From Lachnocurva sp045579705 (lineage in GTDB: Bacteria; Bacillota; Clostridia; Lachnospirales; Lachnospiraceae), in contig JAZNMP010000011.1 in the NCBI GenBank assembly GCA_045579705.1, forward strand, positions 1-64,000: DNA of 64,000 nucleotides. Reading direction: 5' to 3'. The notes beneath the pieces were generated by a model. It did no database searches. It was not told where the DNA came from and was given only the letters and a program-made list of their open reading frames with translations. Position numbers and translations under genes: made by a program. Numbering within the stretch: the first letter of the stretch is position 1; each line of letters opens with the position of its first letter. Of the stretch, positions 27,632 to 35,317 are shown in pieces.

Positions 27632-28720
27632 TTATGCCTCCTCTCCTGCTATCTTCATTACGGCTTCGATTACTGCCTCTCTAGACATTACGTTTCCACC
27701 AGAGCACAGGCATTTTTCAACAGGAACTCTTCCTTTTACGACTGCCTCTACATCTGTGGCATACTGTGCAGGAATAGACATTTCTACATCGAGGATTGCC
27801 TTTACTTTGTCGTAATTAATTCTTTCAAAAGCCTCAGTTGGGAAAGGATTTAATGTTATAGGACGGATTAGACCTGCCTTAATTCCCTTCTTTCTGAGTA
27901 CATCTACTGCCGATTTAGCGATACGGGCTGAAATACCATAAGCTGTAAGGATGATATCTGCATCCTCTACTTCGTATTCTTCAACCATCACATCGTTAGC
28001 CTTCCATGATTCATAGAGCGCAGCTGCCTCTTCATTACACTTCTGCTGCTCTGTTGTAAGCCAATGTCCTGGCTGAATCCATGAACGTTTCTTTACATCG
28101 AGAGGATGACCGATACATGCCCAGTCTTTTTTCTCCTCTTTCATCTTCAAAACTTCCTCTTCCGGAATCATCTCTGGAAGTTCAACCGGTTCCATCATAG
28201 TTGCGATAACACCGTCAGCCAGAATATGAACCGGATTTCTATCTCTATCTGCAAGCTCAAAAGCTTTATATGTCAAATCAACTGCTTCCTGAACTGTTGA
28301 AGGAGCTAGGACTATCATCTGGAAACCACCGTTTCCTGCTGCCTTAGTTGCTTCAAAGTAGTCCATCTGTGCCGGCTGAATAGAACCTACACCAGGGCCT
28401 CCTCTTGCGAAGTTTGCATACACCATAGGAATTCTCGCAGATGCACAGTATGAAATACCTTCACTCTTAAGTGCAATTCCCGGTGATGATGAAGATGTCA
28501 TCGCTCTGACACCTGTAGAAGCTGCACCATAAACCATATTGATAGATGCCACTTCTGATTCACCCTGTACGAAGACACCACCTACTTCAGGAAGTCTTCT
28601 AGAAAAATATTCCGGAACCTCGTTCTGAGGTGTAATAGGATATCCGGCAAAAAAACGACAGCCCGCTCTGACAGCTGCTTCCGCAACAGCTTCGCTGCCC
28701 TTCATAAATGTTCTAGCCAT
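27632..28720 (-). CDS. vorB: 2-oxoacid:ferredoxin oxidoreductase, alpha subunit (VorB type)
   Basis: A 362-residue alpha subunit: FMKGSEAVAEAAVRAGCRFFAGYPITP, then GESEVASINMVYGAASTG and SSSPGIALKSEGISY, as in 3-methyl-2-oxobutanoate and 2-oxoglutarate oxidoreductases. The start at 28720 (MARTFMKG) is chosen because AAGGAGG lies upstream and because it begins just after the delta-subunit stop; an earlier in-frame start would overlap the ferredoxin gene. The symbol follows common annotation; the true substrate (branched-chain, aryl or 2-oxoglutarate) is not fixed by sequence. Confidence 0.85.
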   Translation of the reverse strand: MARTFMKGSEAVAEAAVRAGCRFFAGYPITPQNEVPEYFSRRLPEVGGVFVQGESEVASINMVYGAASTGVRAMTSSSSPGIALKSEGISYCASARIPMVYANFARGGPGVGSIQPAQMDYFEATKAAGNGGFQMIVLAPSTVQEAVDLTYKAFELADRDRNPVHILADGVIATMMEPVELPEMIPEEEVLKMKEEKKDWACIGHPLDVKKRSWIQPGHWLTTEQQKCNEEAAALYESWKANDVMVEEYEVEDADIILTAYGISARIAKSAVDVLRKKGIKAGLIRPITLNPFPTEAFERINYDKVKAILDVEMSIPAQYATDVEAVVKGRVPVEKCLCSGGNVMSREAVIEAVMKIAGEEA

Positions 28721-28721
28721 T

Positions 28722-28937
28722 TTAGTCCTCCTTATAAATCTCGATTGCCCCGTCTGGACAAATACGGCCACAAGTCATACAACCTATGCAGTCGTCCATT
28801 CTAGCTGCCACAACATATTCGTAGCCTTTTACATTTACTTCTGTTCCAACTTCTAGAACATTCTTTGGACAGAATTTCATGCAATAGCCACAACTCTTAC
28901 AACGTTCGGCAACAACATTAATTCTAAAATTTGCCAT
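28722..28937 (-). CDS. 2-oxoacid:ferredoxin oxidoreductase, delta (ferredoxin) subunit
   Basis: A 71-residue protein with two complete 4Fe-4S motifs: CKSCGYCMKFCPKN and CIGCMTCGRICPDG. It carries electrons from the thiamine centre to the external ferredoxin. ATG follows AGAGGAGG. Its TAA is one base before the alpha-subunit ATG, so translation is tightly coupled. Confidence 0.94.
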   Translation of the reverse strand: MANFRINVVAERCKSCGYCMKFCPKNVLEVGTEVNVKGYEYVVAARMDDCIGCMTCGRICPDGAIEIYKED

Positions 28938-28952
28938 TTCGGCCTCCTCTTT

Positions 28953-29669
28953 CTAACTTGCATCAGACTCCAACCACTCATAAGTCAGATAAAGTTTGAG
29001 CGGCAGGATTAAATCTTTCGAGATTTTGTCACTAAGAGACTCGACAAACCTCTCTCTTACACAAATCATTTCCACATCCTTATAGGCAGAAATGATATCC
29101 TGGATTCTTTTTTCCCCATCTATGATTTCATCCAAGGATGTCGTAATACCTGCGTTCGGATTGTGCACCATATGGATGTCATCTACTGTAAAATGTGACA
29201 CTGCCAAGATTTCACCGAGGAACGTATCGATATGATCGATGTCCTGGCAAAAAGGTCTGAAATAATTCAACACATACATCACACACAGAGAATTCCTATC
29301 CACTCCCAGCATGAAACCGCCTATCAGACGCGCACCTATGTCGTCTCCGCCGACGTCCATAACCACTATGCTGTTCTCATCTTTCAGGTATTCCCTGACT
29401 CCACCCACTACAGTCGGAGCATCATAGAACTGCTCTTCATAATGGATTTCCACATCCTTAAACTCTTCGGCATCCTTAAAATCTCTGGAACGAAACAGGG
29501 GTTTGGTCATATCCATGTCAAACAGATGGACCTTTTTCCCCGTTTCGCTGTATTTACTTGCGAGTAGTTTTGCGAGATTAAGTGCAATTTCACTTTTTCC
29601 GCAACCGGCCTCCCCGATTAATATGAAATTCGTTTTATTCTCCCGAAGAGCGTTTTCGATTAATTGCAT
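28953..29669 (-). CDS. P-loop ATPase linked to the oxidoreductase
   Basis: A 238-residue protein with Walker A LIGEAGCGKSEIALNLAKLL (residues about 18-36), a Walker B-like VVMDVGGDD (about 103-111) and a DMDMTKP segment near residue 52. It resembles the SIMIBI-class ATPases (MinD/ArsA style) that load or regulate metalloenzymes. It begins the oxidoreductase block, 15 bases before the ferredoxin subunit. A role in maturing or gating the complex is inference. It could also serve the EthD-like protein. Confidence 0.75.
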   Translation of the reverse strand: MQLIENALRENKTNFILIGEAGCGKSEIALNLAKLLASKYSETGKKVHLFDMDMTKPLFRSRDFKDAEEFKDVEIHYEEQFYDAPTVVGGVREYLKDENSIVVMDVGGDDIGARLIGGFMLGVDRNSLCVMYVLNYFRPFCQDIDHIDTFLGEILAVSHFTVDDIHMVHNPNAGITTSLDEIIDGEKRIQDIISAYKDVEMICVRERFVESLSDKISKDLILPLKLYLTYEWLESDAS

Positions 29670-29727
29670 TATCTAATCTCCATCTTTAAAAAATCTATCT
29701 CCAATCGACGGCTTGCCTCACCCTCGT

Positions 29728-30579
29728 TTATCTAAGAGTGATATATCCACCGAAGTTTCTCAGGTTATCTGATGTACATCTATCGCCCAGGAATACTGAT
29801 GCGATATTATGCTGTGGCTTCAAGAATGGGAATTCATCCTGCTGTGCCCATTCAGGCTTCTTCAAATAAGTCTTTGAAAGGTTTACACAGAGGTCATACC
29901 ATTCTTCCGGACCATCGAACCAAACTTCAACAACACGGTCAAAAGCAGCTTCTGGTGCACCGTAATTTACCATTACCTTGCTGGATACTAGACGGTTAAC
30001 ACGAACAGAGTTTGTAAAGAATGGAACGATTTCTTCATGGAACCATCTCTCACCTTCATCCTTTGAACAATTCTCTGGATACTGAATGAGGAACTGCCAA
30101 CGGAAGTTAGGTCCATCTTCTAGAGTTCTGCTTTCACCCTTGAAATCTTCTTCCCAGTTGATAGGCACAAATGAAAAGATAAATGGAGGGAATTCTCCAC
30201 CACCTACTGCACGACCTGCATCACCAGTCTCAGCATTTTCATGAACTGTTGCGCTATCAACATCAGGAATACATCCCTGCCAACGAAGTACATCCATAGG
30301 CATATATTCATTGAAGATGTTGTGAGCCATCTCTGGCAGATGCTCGTTTACAAGCCAATAATGCTCTGTAAGCTGCATTTCTCTAGCACCAAATCTTTTT
30401 CCTTCTGGAGGAGTTGGATAAGCCTGATAAAATGCGTATTTAGTTATGTAAGGCTGTAATTTACTGATACTTTCTGGAACGTGGTGTTTATATAACCAGT
30501 TTTCGAGTTTAGGTCTGTACTCTTCTTTAGCAAGACCCACATAGATTAGACTTCTCATAATTTTAAAATCATAAGACAT
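29728..30579 (-). CDS. EthD-like alpha/beta-barrel protein, unassigned
   Basis: A 283-residue protein. MRSLIYVGLAKEEYRPKLENW with WLYKHHVPESI looks like an EthD/dimeric alpha-beta-barrel unit, and residues about 165-250 (RWFHEEIVPFFTNSVRV) look like a second copy. Such folds include small-molecule oxygenases, isomerases and cyclases. No metal motif can be assigned with confidence. It is the first gene of the operon and is divergent from the LVIVD-repeat gene across a palindrome-rich spacer. ATG follows GGGAGG. Confidence 0.6.
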   Translation of the reverse strand: MSYDFKIMRSLIYVGLAKEEYRPKLENWLYKHHVPESISKLQPYITKYAFYQAYPTPPEGKRFGAREMQLTEHYWLVNEHLPEMAHNIFNEYMPMDVLRWQGCIPDVDSATVHENAETGDAGRAVGGGEFPPFIFSFVPINWEEDFKGESRTLEDGPNFRWQFLIQYPENCSKDEGERWFHEEIVPFFTNSVRVNRLVSSKVMVNYGAPEAAFDRVVEVWFDGPEEWYDLCVNLSKTYLKKPEWAQQDEFPFLKPQHNIASVFLGDRCTSDNLRNFGGYITLR

Positions 30580-30602
30580 AATAAAACCTCCCTTTATCGA
30601 AC

Positions 30603-30679
30603 GTTAGGACATCCTAACCAATTCTATAAGTCAAGTGTACTAATAATTTGTGCACTTTTACCGCAGTTAGAATTCTAAC
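30603..30679. promoter_or_regulatory. three palindromes in the divergent operon control region
   Basis: GTTAGGA-CA-TCCTAAC (30603-30618), an imperfect AAGTGTAC / GTGCACTT pair (30634-30657) and the perfect 14-bp palindrome GTTAGAATTCTAAC (30666-30679). The first and third share the half-site GTTAG/CTAAC. They lie between divergent genes at 30579 (-) and 30803 (+), so one regulator probably controls both. The LysR gene at 32303 is the closest candidate. Confidence 0.6.
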
Positions 30680-30802
30680 AAATGCTGCTCTGAGAAAAAA
30701 ATATCAATATTTGAAGGTTTTCATAACAAATTTGATATTGGATTTTTTCTACATATAGGTATTAGACTTTAGACGAAAATTAAATATATGGAGGTTTATA
30801 AA

Positions 30803-32176
30803 ATGAGCGAAAAGTTCTATGCAAAAAGCCCAGGCAACGAAGGCTATATCAAAAACATGGAAGTCGTTGCTTATCACGATGCAGACAATCACTATCTATT
30901 TCAGTCTCAGCTTTATAAAACATCCGATGGAAAGTACTACCTTTATGGTGGATGTTTCTTCGGATATGGCGTAGAAATCATAGATGTAACTGATCCAGCA
31001 AATCCTAGACATGTCCAGTACATGCCAGTTATGGATCCTGAACAGTATCCTTACATGTCTACTCCAAAGGTTCAGATTGCAGATGATTTGATGATTGTTT
31101 CAAACGGTAACTGTCTAGAATTCCTTCATGGTCCAGCTCCAGAGAAATACACTCCTGCACCAGGCGGTGTAACTATTTATTCTTTGAAAGAAGATCCAGA
31201 ACATCCAAAGAAACTCTCTTTCTGGGCTACAGGCGATGAAGGAAATCCAGGTGCCGGTGTTCACCGTTTCACTTATAATGGCGGCAAATACCTTCACCTC
31301 TCAGCTACTGCCGTAGGATTCAAGGATTACATCTATCGAATCGTAGATATTTCCGATCCTACAAATCCTCACGAAGTTGGTCGTTGGTGGAATCCTGGTC
31401 AGTTCTATGGAAACCAGACTAAAGCCACACGTGAGAAGAACTGGGAAGGCTGGCAGGGATATAACACATACCCTGGCTTCGTACACTTCCCATACGTCGA
31501 TGGTGATACAGCTTATCTAAGTTGTGCAGGTGGCGGATTTAAGATCCTCGATGTTTCTAATCCAGAATGGCCACAGGTTATCGGCGAAGCAAAGATGACA
31601 CCACCTTTTGCTACTAAATTCGGTGGTGCATTATGTCACACATTCATGCCTATCCATGGCACAAAATACGCTATCGGTATGCAGGAAGGTGAACGTCAGT
31701 GGACATATAACAAGAAAGATTTCGACAAATTCGGTGTGCAGGCTATGTGCGGTATCGAGATGTTTGATATTTCAAACCCAGAAGATCCAGTTCTTATTTC
31801 TGTATTCCCATATCCAGAGATTCCAGAAAACTGGCCTTATAAGAATTTCAACGATTTAGGATACGGTTATCCTACTTCTTTCGGTCCACACAACCTTCAC
31901 GAGCCGATGACAAACAAGCCTTGGCTTGAAGACAGAAGTGACCGAGCTTATGACTGCTATTTCCATGCAGGTTTACGCGTATACGATATTTCAGATCCTT
32001 ATGTACCAAAGGAAATCGCATACTTTATTCCACCAAACCCAGAGAAACTCTGCTTTGATGTAAAGATGCCAAACAAACCACTCGGTACAGCAGAAGACCT
32101 CGTAGTCGACGACAGAGGTTACATCTACTTAAACGCTATGCATGATGGTGTTTACATCCTAAAATGCTTAGTTTAA
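30803..32176 (+). CDS. LVIVD-repeat beta-propeller protein
   Basis: A 457-residue protein made of repeats of the form VEIIDVTDPANPRHV, RIVDISDPTNPHEVGR, KILDVSNPEWPQVIGE, EMFDISNPEDPVLIS, RVYDISDPYVPKEI, spaced by about 60-80 residues: a beta-propeller of LVIVD type. No signal peptide or sorting tail, so probably cytosolic. The start at 30803 (MSEKFY) is preferred, since the upstream in-frame ATG lies within its own ribosome site GGAGG. It is divergently co-regulated with the catabolic operon, so it is a candidate enzyme or binding protein for its substrate. Function unproven. Confidence 0.8.
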   Translation: MSEKFYAKSPGNEGYIKNMEVVAYHDADNHYLFQSQLYKTSDGKYYLYGGCFFGYGVEIIDVTDPANPRHVQYMPVMDPEQYPYMSTPKVQIADDLMIVSNGNCLEFLHGPAPEKYTPAPGGVTIYSLKEDPEHPKKLSFWATGDEGNPGAGVHRFTYNGGKYLHLSATAVGFKDYIYRIVDISDPTNPHEVGRWWNPGQFYGNQTKATREKNWEGWQGYNTYPGFVHFPYVDGDTAYLSCAGGGFKILDVSNPEWPQVIGEAKMTPPFATKFGGALCHTFMPIHGTKYAIGMQEGERQWTYNKKDFDKFGVQAMCGIEMFDISNPEDPVLISVFPYPEIPENWPYKNFNDLGYGYPTSFGPHNLHEPMTNKPWLEDRSDRAYDCYFHAGLRVYDISDPYVPKEIAYFIPPNPEKLCFDVKMPNKPLGTAEDLVVDDRGYIYLNAMHDGVYILKCLV

Positions 32177-32250
32177 ATACTGATATTTGACATCTAGTTA
32201 AACTTAATTCAAACAAGCTACTACTAACAATCTTTAAATAACTAATAAAA

Positions 32251-32287
32251 AAATGGCAACCGTCCACGTGACAGTTGTCATTTTTTT
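32251..32287 (+). terminator. terminator between the LVIVD gene and lysR
   Basis: Hairpin ATGGCAAC...GTTGTCAT followed by seven T residues (32281-32287). Its right arm also carries the lysR -35 box, so the end of one unit and the start of the next overlap. Confidence 0.85.
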
Positions 32288-32295
32288 GTTATAAT
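32268..32295 (+). promoter_or_regulatory. promoter of the LysR gene, near-leaderless
   Basis: GTGACA (32268-32273), a 16-base spacer and consensus TATAAT (32290-32295). The ATG at 32303 is only eight bases after the -10 box, leaving almost no leader and no Shine-Dalgarno site. Confidence 0.7.
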
Positions 32296-32302
32296 AGCGT
32301 TT

Positions 32303-33172
32303 ATGAATGATAAACAGATAGAATGTTTTCTTGAGACAGGCAAACACTTAAGCTTTACAAAAGCTGCACAGAATCTATATCTGCCGCAGCCAGCTGTAAG
32401 CCGCTATATTTCTGCGCTGGAGCAGGAATTGGGTGTTCCTCTCTTCATCAGAGAGAATAGCCGGCATATTGAGTTATCACCAGAAGGAACTATGTATTTC
32501 AACATGTTCCAGCGATTCAAATCAGAACTTTATAACATCAGAAGGACTCTTTCGAGTTCTACTTCTATCCTCCGACTTGGATACAACATCGGATGGGATG
32601 TTTCCACTTTCCTGCCAAATGCTATTAGAGAATGCCTCAAAGAACAACCAGATTTAAAAATTTCATTTGAGTGTCTAAGTTTCCGCGACTTGGTACAATC
32701 TATAAACGACAAACATTTGGATGCCATCATCACAACTGACAACTACGTAGAAGGGAAGACAGATTACGTCAGAAACAAATTTACATCCATTTCCAGAAAT
32801 GTCGTTTTCTCGGAATTCCTACCAGGTTACGAAAACATCAAAACTCCAGCAGACCTAGAGCCATACACGTTCTACATGATTGATGATCCAAAAGTCGGTG
32901 CTCTCTGCCAGGACATCGAAATCCTGTTTAGGCCTTTTGGTTTCATACCTAAATTTCAAGCTGTTACAAATATCAACTCAGTTTTTGCTGCCATCGAAAA
33001 CGGAGTCGGAGTCGCCATCCTCGACGAATGGTACCAGGGTATAAAGCGTTCCTACATGCATAGCATCAAACTCGACGACACCCTGCCTATCTCCCTCGTA
33101 TGGCACAGAAGCACACTCTCTCCTTCACTGGATTTGCTAAAGAGAAAGATATGTGAGGAATTCGAGAAATAG
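32303..33172 (+). CDS. LysR-family transcription regulator
   Basis: A 289-residue protein. The N-terminal winged helix-turn-helix is classic: CFLETGKHLSFTKAAQNLYL then PQPAVSRYISALEQELGVPLF. Residues about 90-285 form the effector-binding domain. It follows the LVIVD gene and probably controls the divergent catabolic operon through the palindromes at 30603-30679. Effector unknown. The start ATG has no ribosome site upstream. Its TAG stop lies in the first copy of the repeat array at 33170. Confidence 0.88.
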   Translation: MNDKQIECFLETGKHLSFTKAAQNLYLPQPAVSRYISALEQELGVPLFIRENSRHIELSPEGTMYFNMFQRFKSELYNIRRTLSSSTSILRLGYNIGWDVSTFLPNAIRECLKEQPDLKISFECLSFRDLVQSINDKHLDAIITTDNYVEGKTDYVRNKFTSISRNVVFSEFLPGYENIKTPADLEPYTFYMIDDPKVGALCQDIEILFRPFGFIPKFQAVTNINSVFAAIENGVGVAILDEWYQGIKRSYMHSIKLDDTLPISLVWHRSTLSPSLDLLKRKICEEFEK

Positions 33173-33310
33173 CACCTGTCAGTGATTCAAGCTTGATATG
33201 AGCGTTGCAATTTATAATTTTGCTTGTATTAGCGCCGATCAGCGATTCAAGCTTGAGGTAAGCTGTAATCTAAAATTTTGCAATGAATAGCGCCTGTCAG
33301 CGGTTTGAAA
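33170..33310. repeat. three imperfect ~60-bp tandem repeats
   Basis: Copies begin at 33170, 33230 and 33288. Each opens TAGCRCC-TCAG-GATT and the first two continue TTCAAGCTTGA and end near AATTTTGC. The third diverges after 20 bases into the long hairpin at 33290-33364. The first copy contains the lysR stop codon. Confidence 0.75.
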
Positions 33311-33364
33311 CATAGTTTTTGTTTCTAGAAACGAAACAAAAACCATGTTTCACCGGCCAGGCGC
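33290..33364. repeat. long inverted-repeat hairpin
   Basis: An imperfect palindrome of about 75 bases: outer arms GCGCCTG.../...CAGGCGC, inner arms GAAACATAGTTTTTGTTTC / GAAACAAAAACCATGTTTC around TAGAAAC. Near-perfect over the inner 19 bp with one mismatch. It could be a strong terminator for lysR (T-rich sequence follows) or a REP-like element. Confidence 0.7.
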
Positions 33365-33666
33365 TTATTATTTTGCATAAATATCAAATCACACTCTTAC
33401 AAGCTCGCTACTGGGGCCTCACATACGAAGTTTAGTACGTTAATCGTAGTTTTGCCGTAGGTTTCACTCTCCCGCCAATCAAGTCAGCTCCGCAAACTAC
33501 GAAATATTCCACTTAAATCGTCAATTTTTCGTATGTCATAGTTTCAACACTTTTTCAAATCATGTGAAACTCATCATTTCCCCTATTTCACATGACTTCT
33601 CGCGCCCAACCCTCCCCATAAGCCAAATTAGATCAATCAAGTGTGGCTGCGCCGCAAAGGGCATTT
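33365..33666. other. AT-rich non-coding spacer, nothing assigned
   Basis: About 300 bases without a supported gene. Short repeats of CATACGAA-type and inverted ATGTGAAA words occur (for example near 33420, 33530 and 33570), but none forms a clear element. Confidence 0.5.
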
Positions 33667-33970
33667 TCTGTATTTCTCTCCAAATCCCCCCAGAAACACA
33701 GACTTTTCAGCGCCAAATTGCTTGCTCCAATGTCTAAAGTCTGTGTTTCACTTCTTGCTTCTTCAAAAACACAGACTTTAGTGCAAACTAAAGACGTGCA
33801 ACCGCGTGAATCTCTGTATTTTATATCTTTCTTTTCCAAAAACACAGACTTTATATCAAATTTAGATCGAGTAAGTAACTGGATCTCTGTGTTTTCAAAC
33901 TCGAAATACAAAAAACACAGAAAACATCCTCTTCACCCCTAAAATTCATACCAACAACTCTGTGTTTCCA
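33667..33970. repeat. interspersed AAACACAGACTTTA repeat cluster
   Basis: At least seven copies of the core AACACAGA occur in both orientations: forward near 33695, 33767, 33840 and 33913; reverse near 33740, 33886 and 33958. The best copies extend to AAAACACAGACTTTA. Two degenerate copies (CTGTATTT) lie near 33667 and 33812. Copy spacing is 26-75 bases and irregular, so it is not a CRISPR array. The cluster ends just before the tRNA-Lys terminator and prophage junction. Confidence 0.75.
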
Positions 33971-33993
33971 AGCCAGAATTGAGAAAAACAGAT

Positions 33994-34022
33994 AAAAAAA
34001 AGCAAACACCAAAGTGTTTGCT
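33994..34022 (-). terminator. native terminator of tRNA-Lys
   Basis: On the minus strand AAGCAAACAC / GTGTTTGCTT hairpin followed by eight T residues. It sits 20 bases after the 3' end of the tRNA-Lys fragment and would also catch transcripts leaving the prophage. Confidence 0.85.
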
Positions 34023-34040
34023 TGAATCATCATCTGAGAA

Positions 34041-34086
34041 TGAGACATGGGGGATTCGAACCCCCGACAACCTGATTAAAAGTCAG
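34041..34086 (-). other. prophage attachment site: 3' part of a tRNA-Lys (TTT) gene
   Basis: The minus strand reads anticodon stem-loop CTGACTTTTAATCAG (anticodon TTT), variable loop, T arm with GGTTCGAATCCC, acceptor strand ATGTCTC and discriminator A. The acceptor 5' strand (GAGACAT) and D arm are absent; prophage DNA begins instead. This is the usual residue of integration into the 3' end of a tRNA gene. The intact tRNA should lie at the other prophage end, beyond 64000. Confidence 0.85.
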
Positions 34087-34143
34087 AGACTGTTAATAGC
34101 GTTTTCAACGCTTTCCACAATCTGTCGCGCACGCAGTCGCACA

Positions 34144-34509
34144 TCACCACTGTTTTCTTCTTTCCTTATCTTTCCACAGAGTCGATATCATAAGAGACCA
34201 TCTATCATCATTCAAATCTGCAGTACAATCTGGTGATGCACTCACTGAAACTTCCATTCCTGGCCAGCTATCATGTTTTGATTCTAACACTGATACTCCT
34301 GCTTTTGCAACTTCCGGTGGCACTTCATAAATAAAAACGCAATATCGATATCCGAGGTACGGAACATGGTCCCAAATATCATAAGTCGACTCATGAATAT
34401 CATAACTATCAAACAACTCGTGTACAAGCTGATCTAGTTCTTTCACTTCGTCTGGAAAGTTTGGCTTCACAAAATCGAACAGACTCATTTGCCCTTCCAT
34501 CTGCTTCAT
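34144..34509 (-). CDS. prophage accessory protein, unknown
   Basis: A 121-residue acidic protein rich in Tyr and Trp, starting MKQMEGQMSLFDFVKPNF. The MSLFDF opening is common in small phage and plasmid proteins. No domain is recognised. ATG follows AAGAAGG. It is the gene closest to the attachment site and ends the accessory transcript. Confidence 0.6.
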   Translation of the reverse strand: MKQMEGQMSLFDFVKPNFPDEVKELDQLVHELFDSYDIHESTYDIWDHVPYLGYRYCVFIYEVPPEVAKAGVSVLESKHDSWPGMEVSVSASPDCTADLNDDRWSLMISTLWKDKERRKQW

Positions 34510-34522
34510 ACAAACACCTTCT

Positions 34523-34966
34523 TTACGCAGGTTCTTTCAATTCAAGCCAAAAACCATTTCCAAATTTATCACAGTAAAACCACTTGTAATCTTCGCACAT
34601 TTTCAAAGCCGATTCTGCATCCTCAAATTCCTTCAGGATCATCTGCACATTTGTCTTTCGATTCGTTCCAACAACTTTCCATTTCTTATTACTCGAGATT
34701 CTTTTTCTCACGTTACGCTTTCTTCTATTTGTTCTATCATAAGTCTTCTGACTAAGTTCATAGTCGTGAAGCAGCTTTCTATCATATTCGTCCAAGTATG
34801 CCATTGCTTCGGTATGAAATCTGAACACTTTTTCTTCGTCCTTATCCAGCGTTACAAAGAACTCAATCCGTCTTGCTTCATTCGTTCTATACCAAATTGT
34901 ATAACCTCTGTATCTAGCAAATACATGCATACTTATTCTCTCTAATTTTCCTTCTCTGTACTCCAT
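34523..34966 (-). CDS. prophage protein, fusion of two small domains
   Basis: A 147-residue protein. Residues about 13-70 (ARYRGYTIWYRTNEARRIEF) match the separate 55-residue protein at 35146-35313, and residues about 95-145 (KWKVVGTNRKTNVQMILKEF) match the separate 54-residue protein at 34980-35144. It thus fuses two domains that the next two genes encode singly, joined by a basic linker (NRRKRNVRKRISSNKK). Function unknown. Confidence 0.65.
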   Translation of the reverse strand: MEYREGKLERISMHVFARYRGYTIWYRTNEARRIEFFVTLDKDEEKVFRFHTEAMAYLDEYDRKLLHDYELSQKTYDRTNRRKRNVRKRISSNKKWKVVGTNRKTNVQMILKEFEDAESALKMCEDYKWFYCDKFGNGFWLELKEPA

Positions 34967-34979
34967 AAAACACCTCTTT

Positions 34980-35144
34980 CTAATGTTCGCTAATTTCTAT
35001 TATTCCCATCCAGTAGTCGATTCCGTTTTCAGAATAGGACCATCCCCATTCCTCACACTCTTTCTCAGCCTTTTCTTCTGTATCAAATTCGTCAATCATT
35101 ATTGATGCCCTGGTTCTCTTGTTAATTCCAATTACTCTAAACAT
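34980..35144 (-). CDS. small prophage protein, unfused domain B
   Basis: A 54-residue protein, MFRVIGINKRTRASIMIDEF..., homologous to the C-terminal half of the 34523 gene (the pattern V-G-N-K-x-T-x, then EFDTEEKAEKECEEWGW). The ATG follows GGGGTCGAG and is one base after the stop of the 35146 gene. Function unknown. Confidence 0.65.
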   Translation of the reverse strand: MFRVIGINKRTRASIMIDEFDTEEKAEKECEEWGWSYSENGIDYWMGIIEISEH

Positions 35145-35145
35145 T

Positions 35146-35313
35146 TCACTCGACCCCTTCCTTTAACAAAGAATCAATATAATCCATTGCATCTACATAC
35201 ATCCTAAAATGTACATCCGTTCCGTCTCCTGCAGCCACTGAAAAATACAGTTCGCCGTTTTCAAACGATTCGTACCATATAACATTGCCTCGATAACTCA
35301 TGAATTTCTTCAT
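35146..35313 (-). CDS. small prophage protein, unfused domain A
   Basis: A 55-residue protein, MKKFMSYRGNVIWYESFENG..., homologous to the N-terminal half of the 34523 gene (SYRGNVIWY aligns with RYRGYTIWY; VDAMDYID aligns with TEAMAYLD). Start at 35313 is preferred over longer in-frame starts because GAGGAG precedes it. It overlaps nothing but sits inside the accessory unit. Function unknown. Confidence 0.65.
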   Translation of the reverse strand: MKKFMSYRGNVIWYESFENGELYFSVAAGDGTDVHFRMYVDAMDYIDSLLKEGVE

Positions 35314-35317
35314 ATCA

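Noticed and set aside
33633..33942. Overlapping reading frames on both strands in the repeat cluster
   Set aside because: Composition follows the AACACAGA repeats; no ribosome site, no domain, and neither strand is favoured.
33667..33970. CRISPR array
   Set aside because: The repeat is only 8-15 bp, is in both orientations, has irregular spacing and no cas genes.
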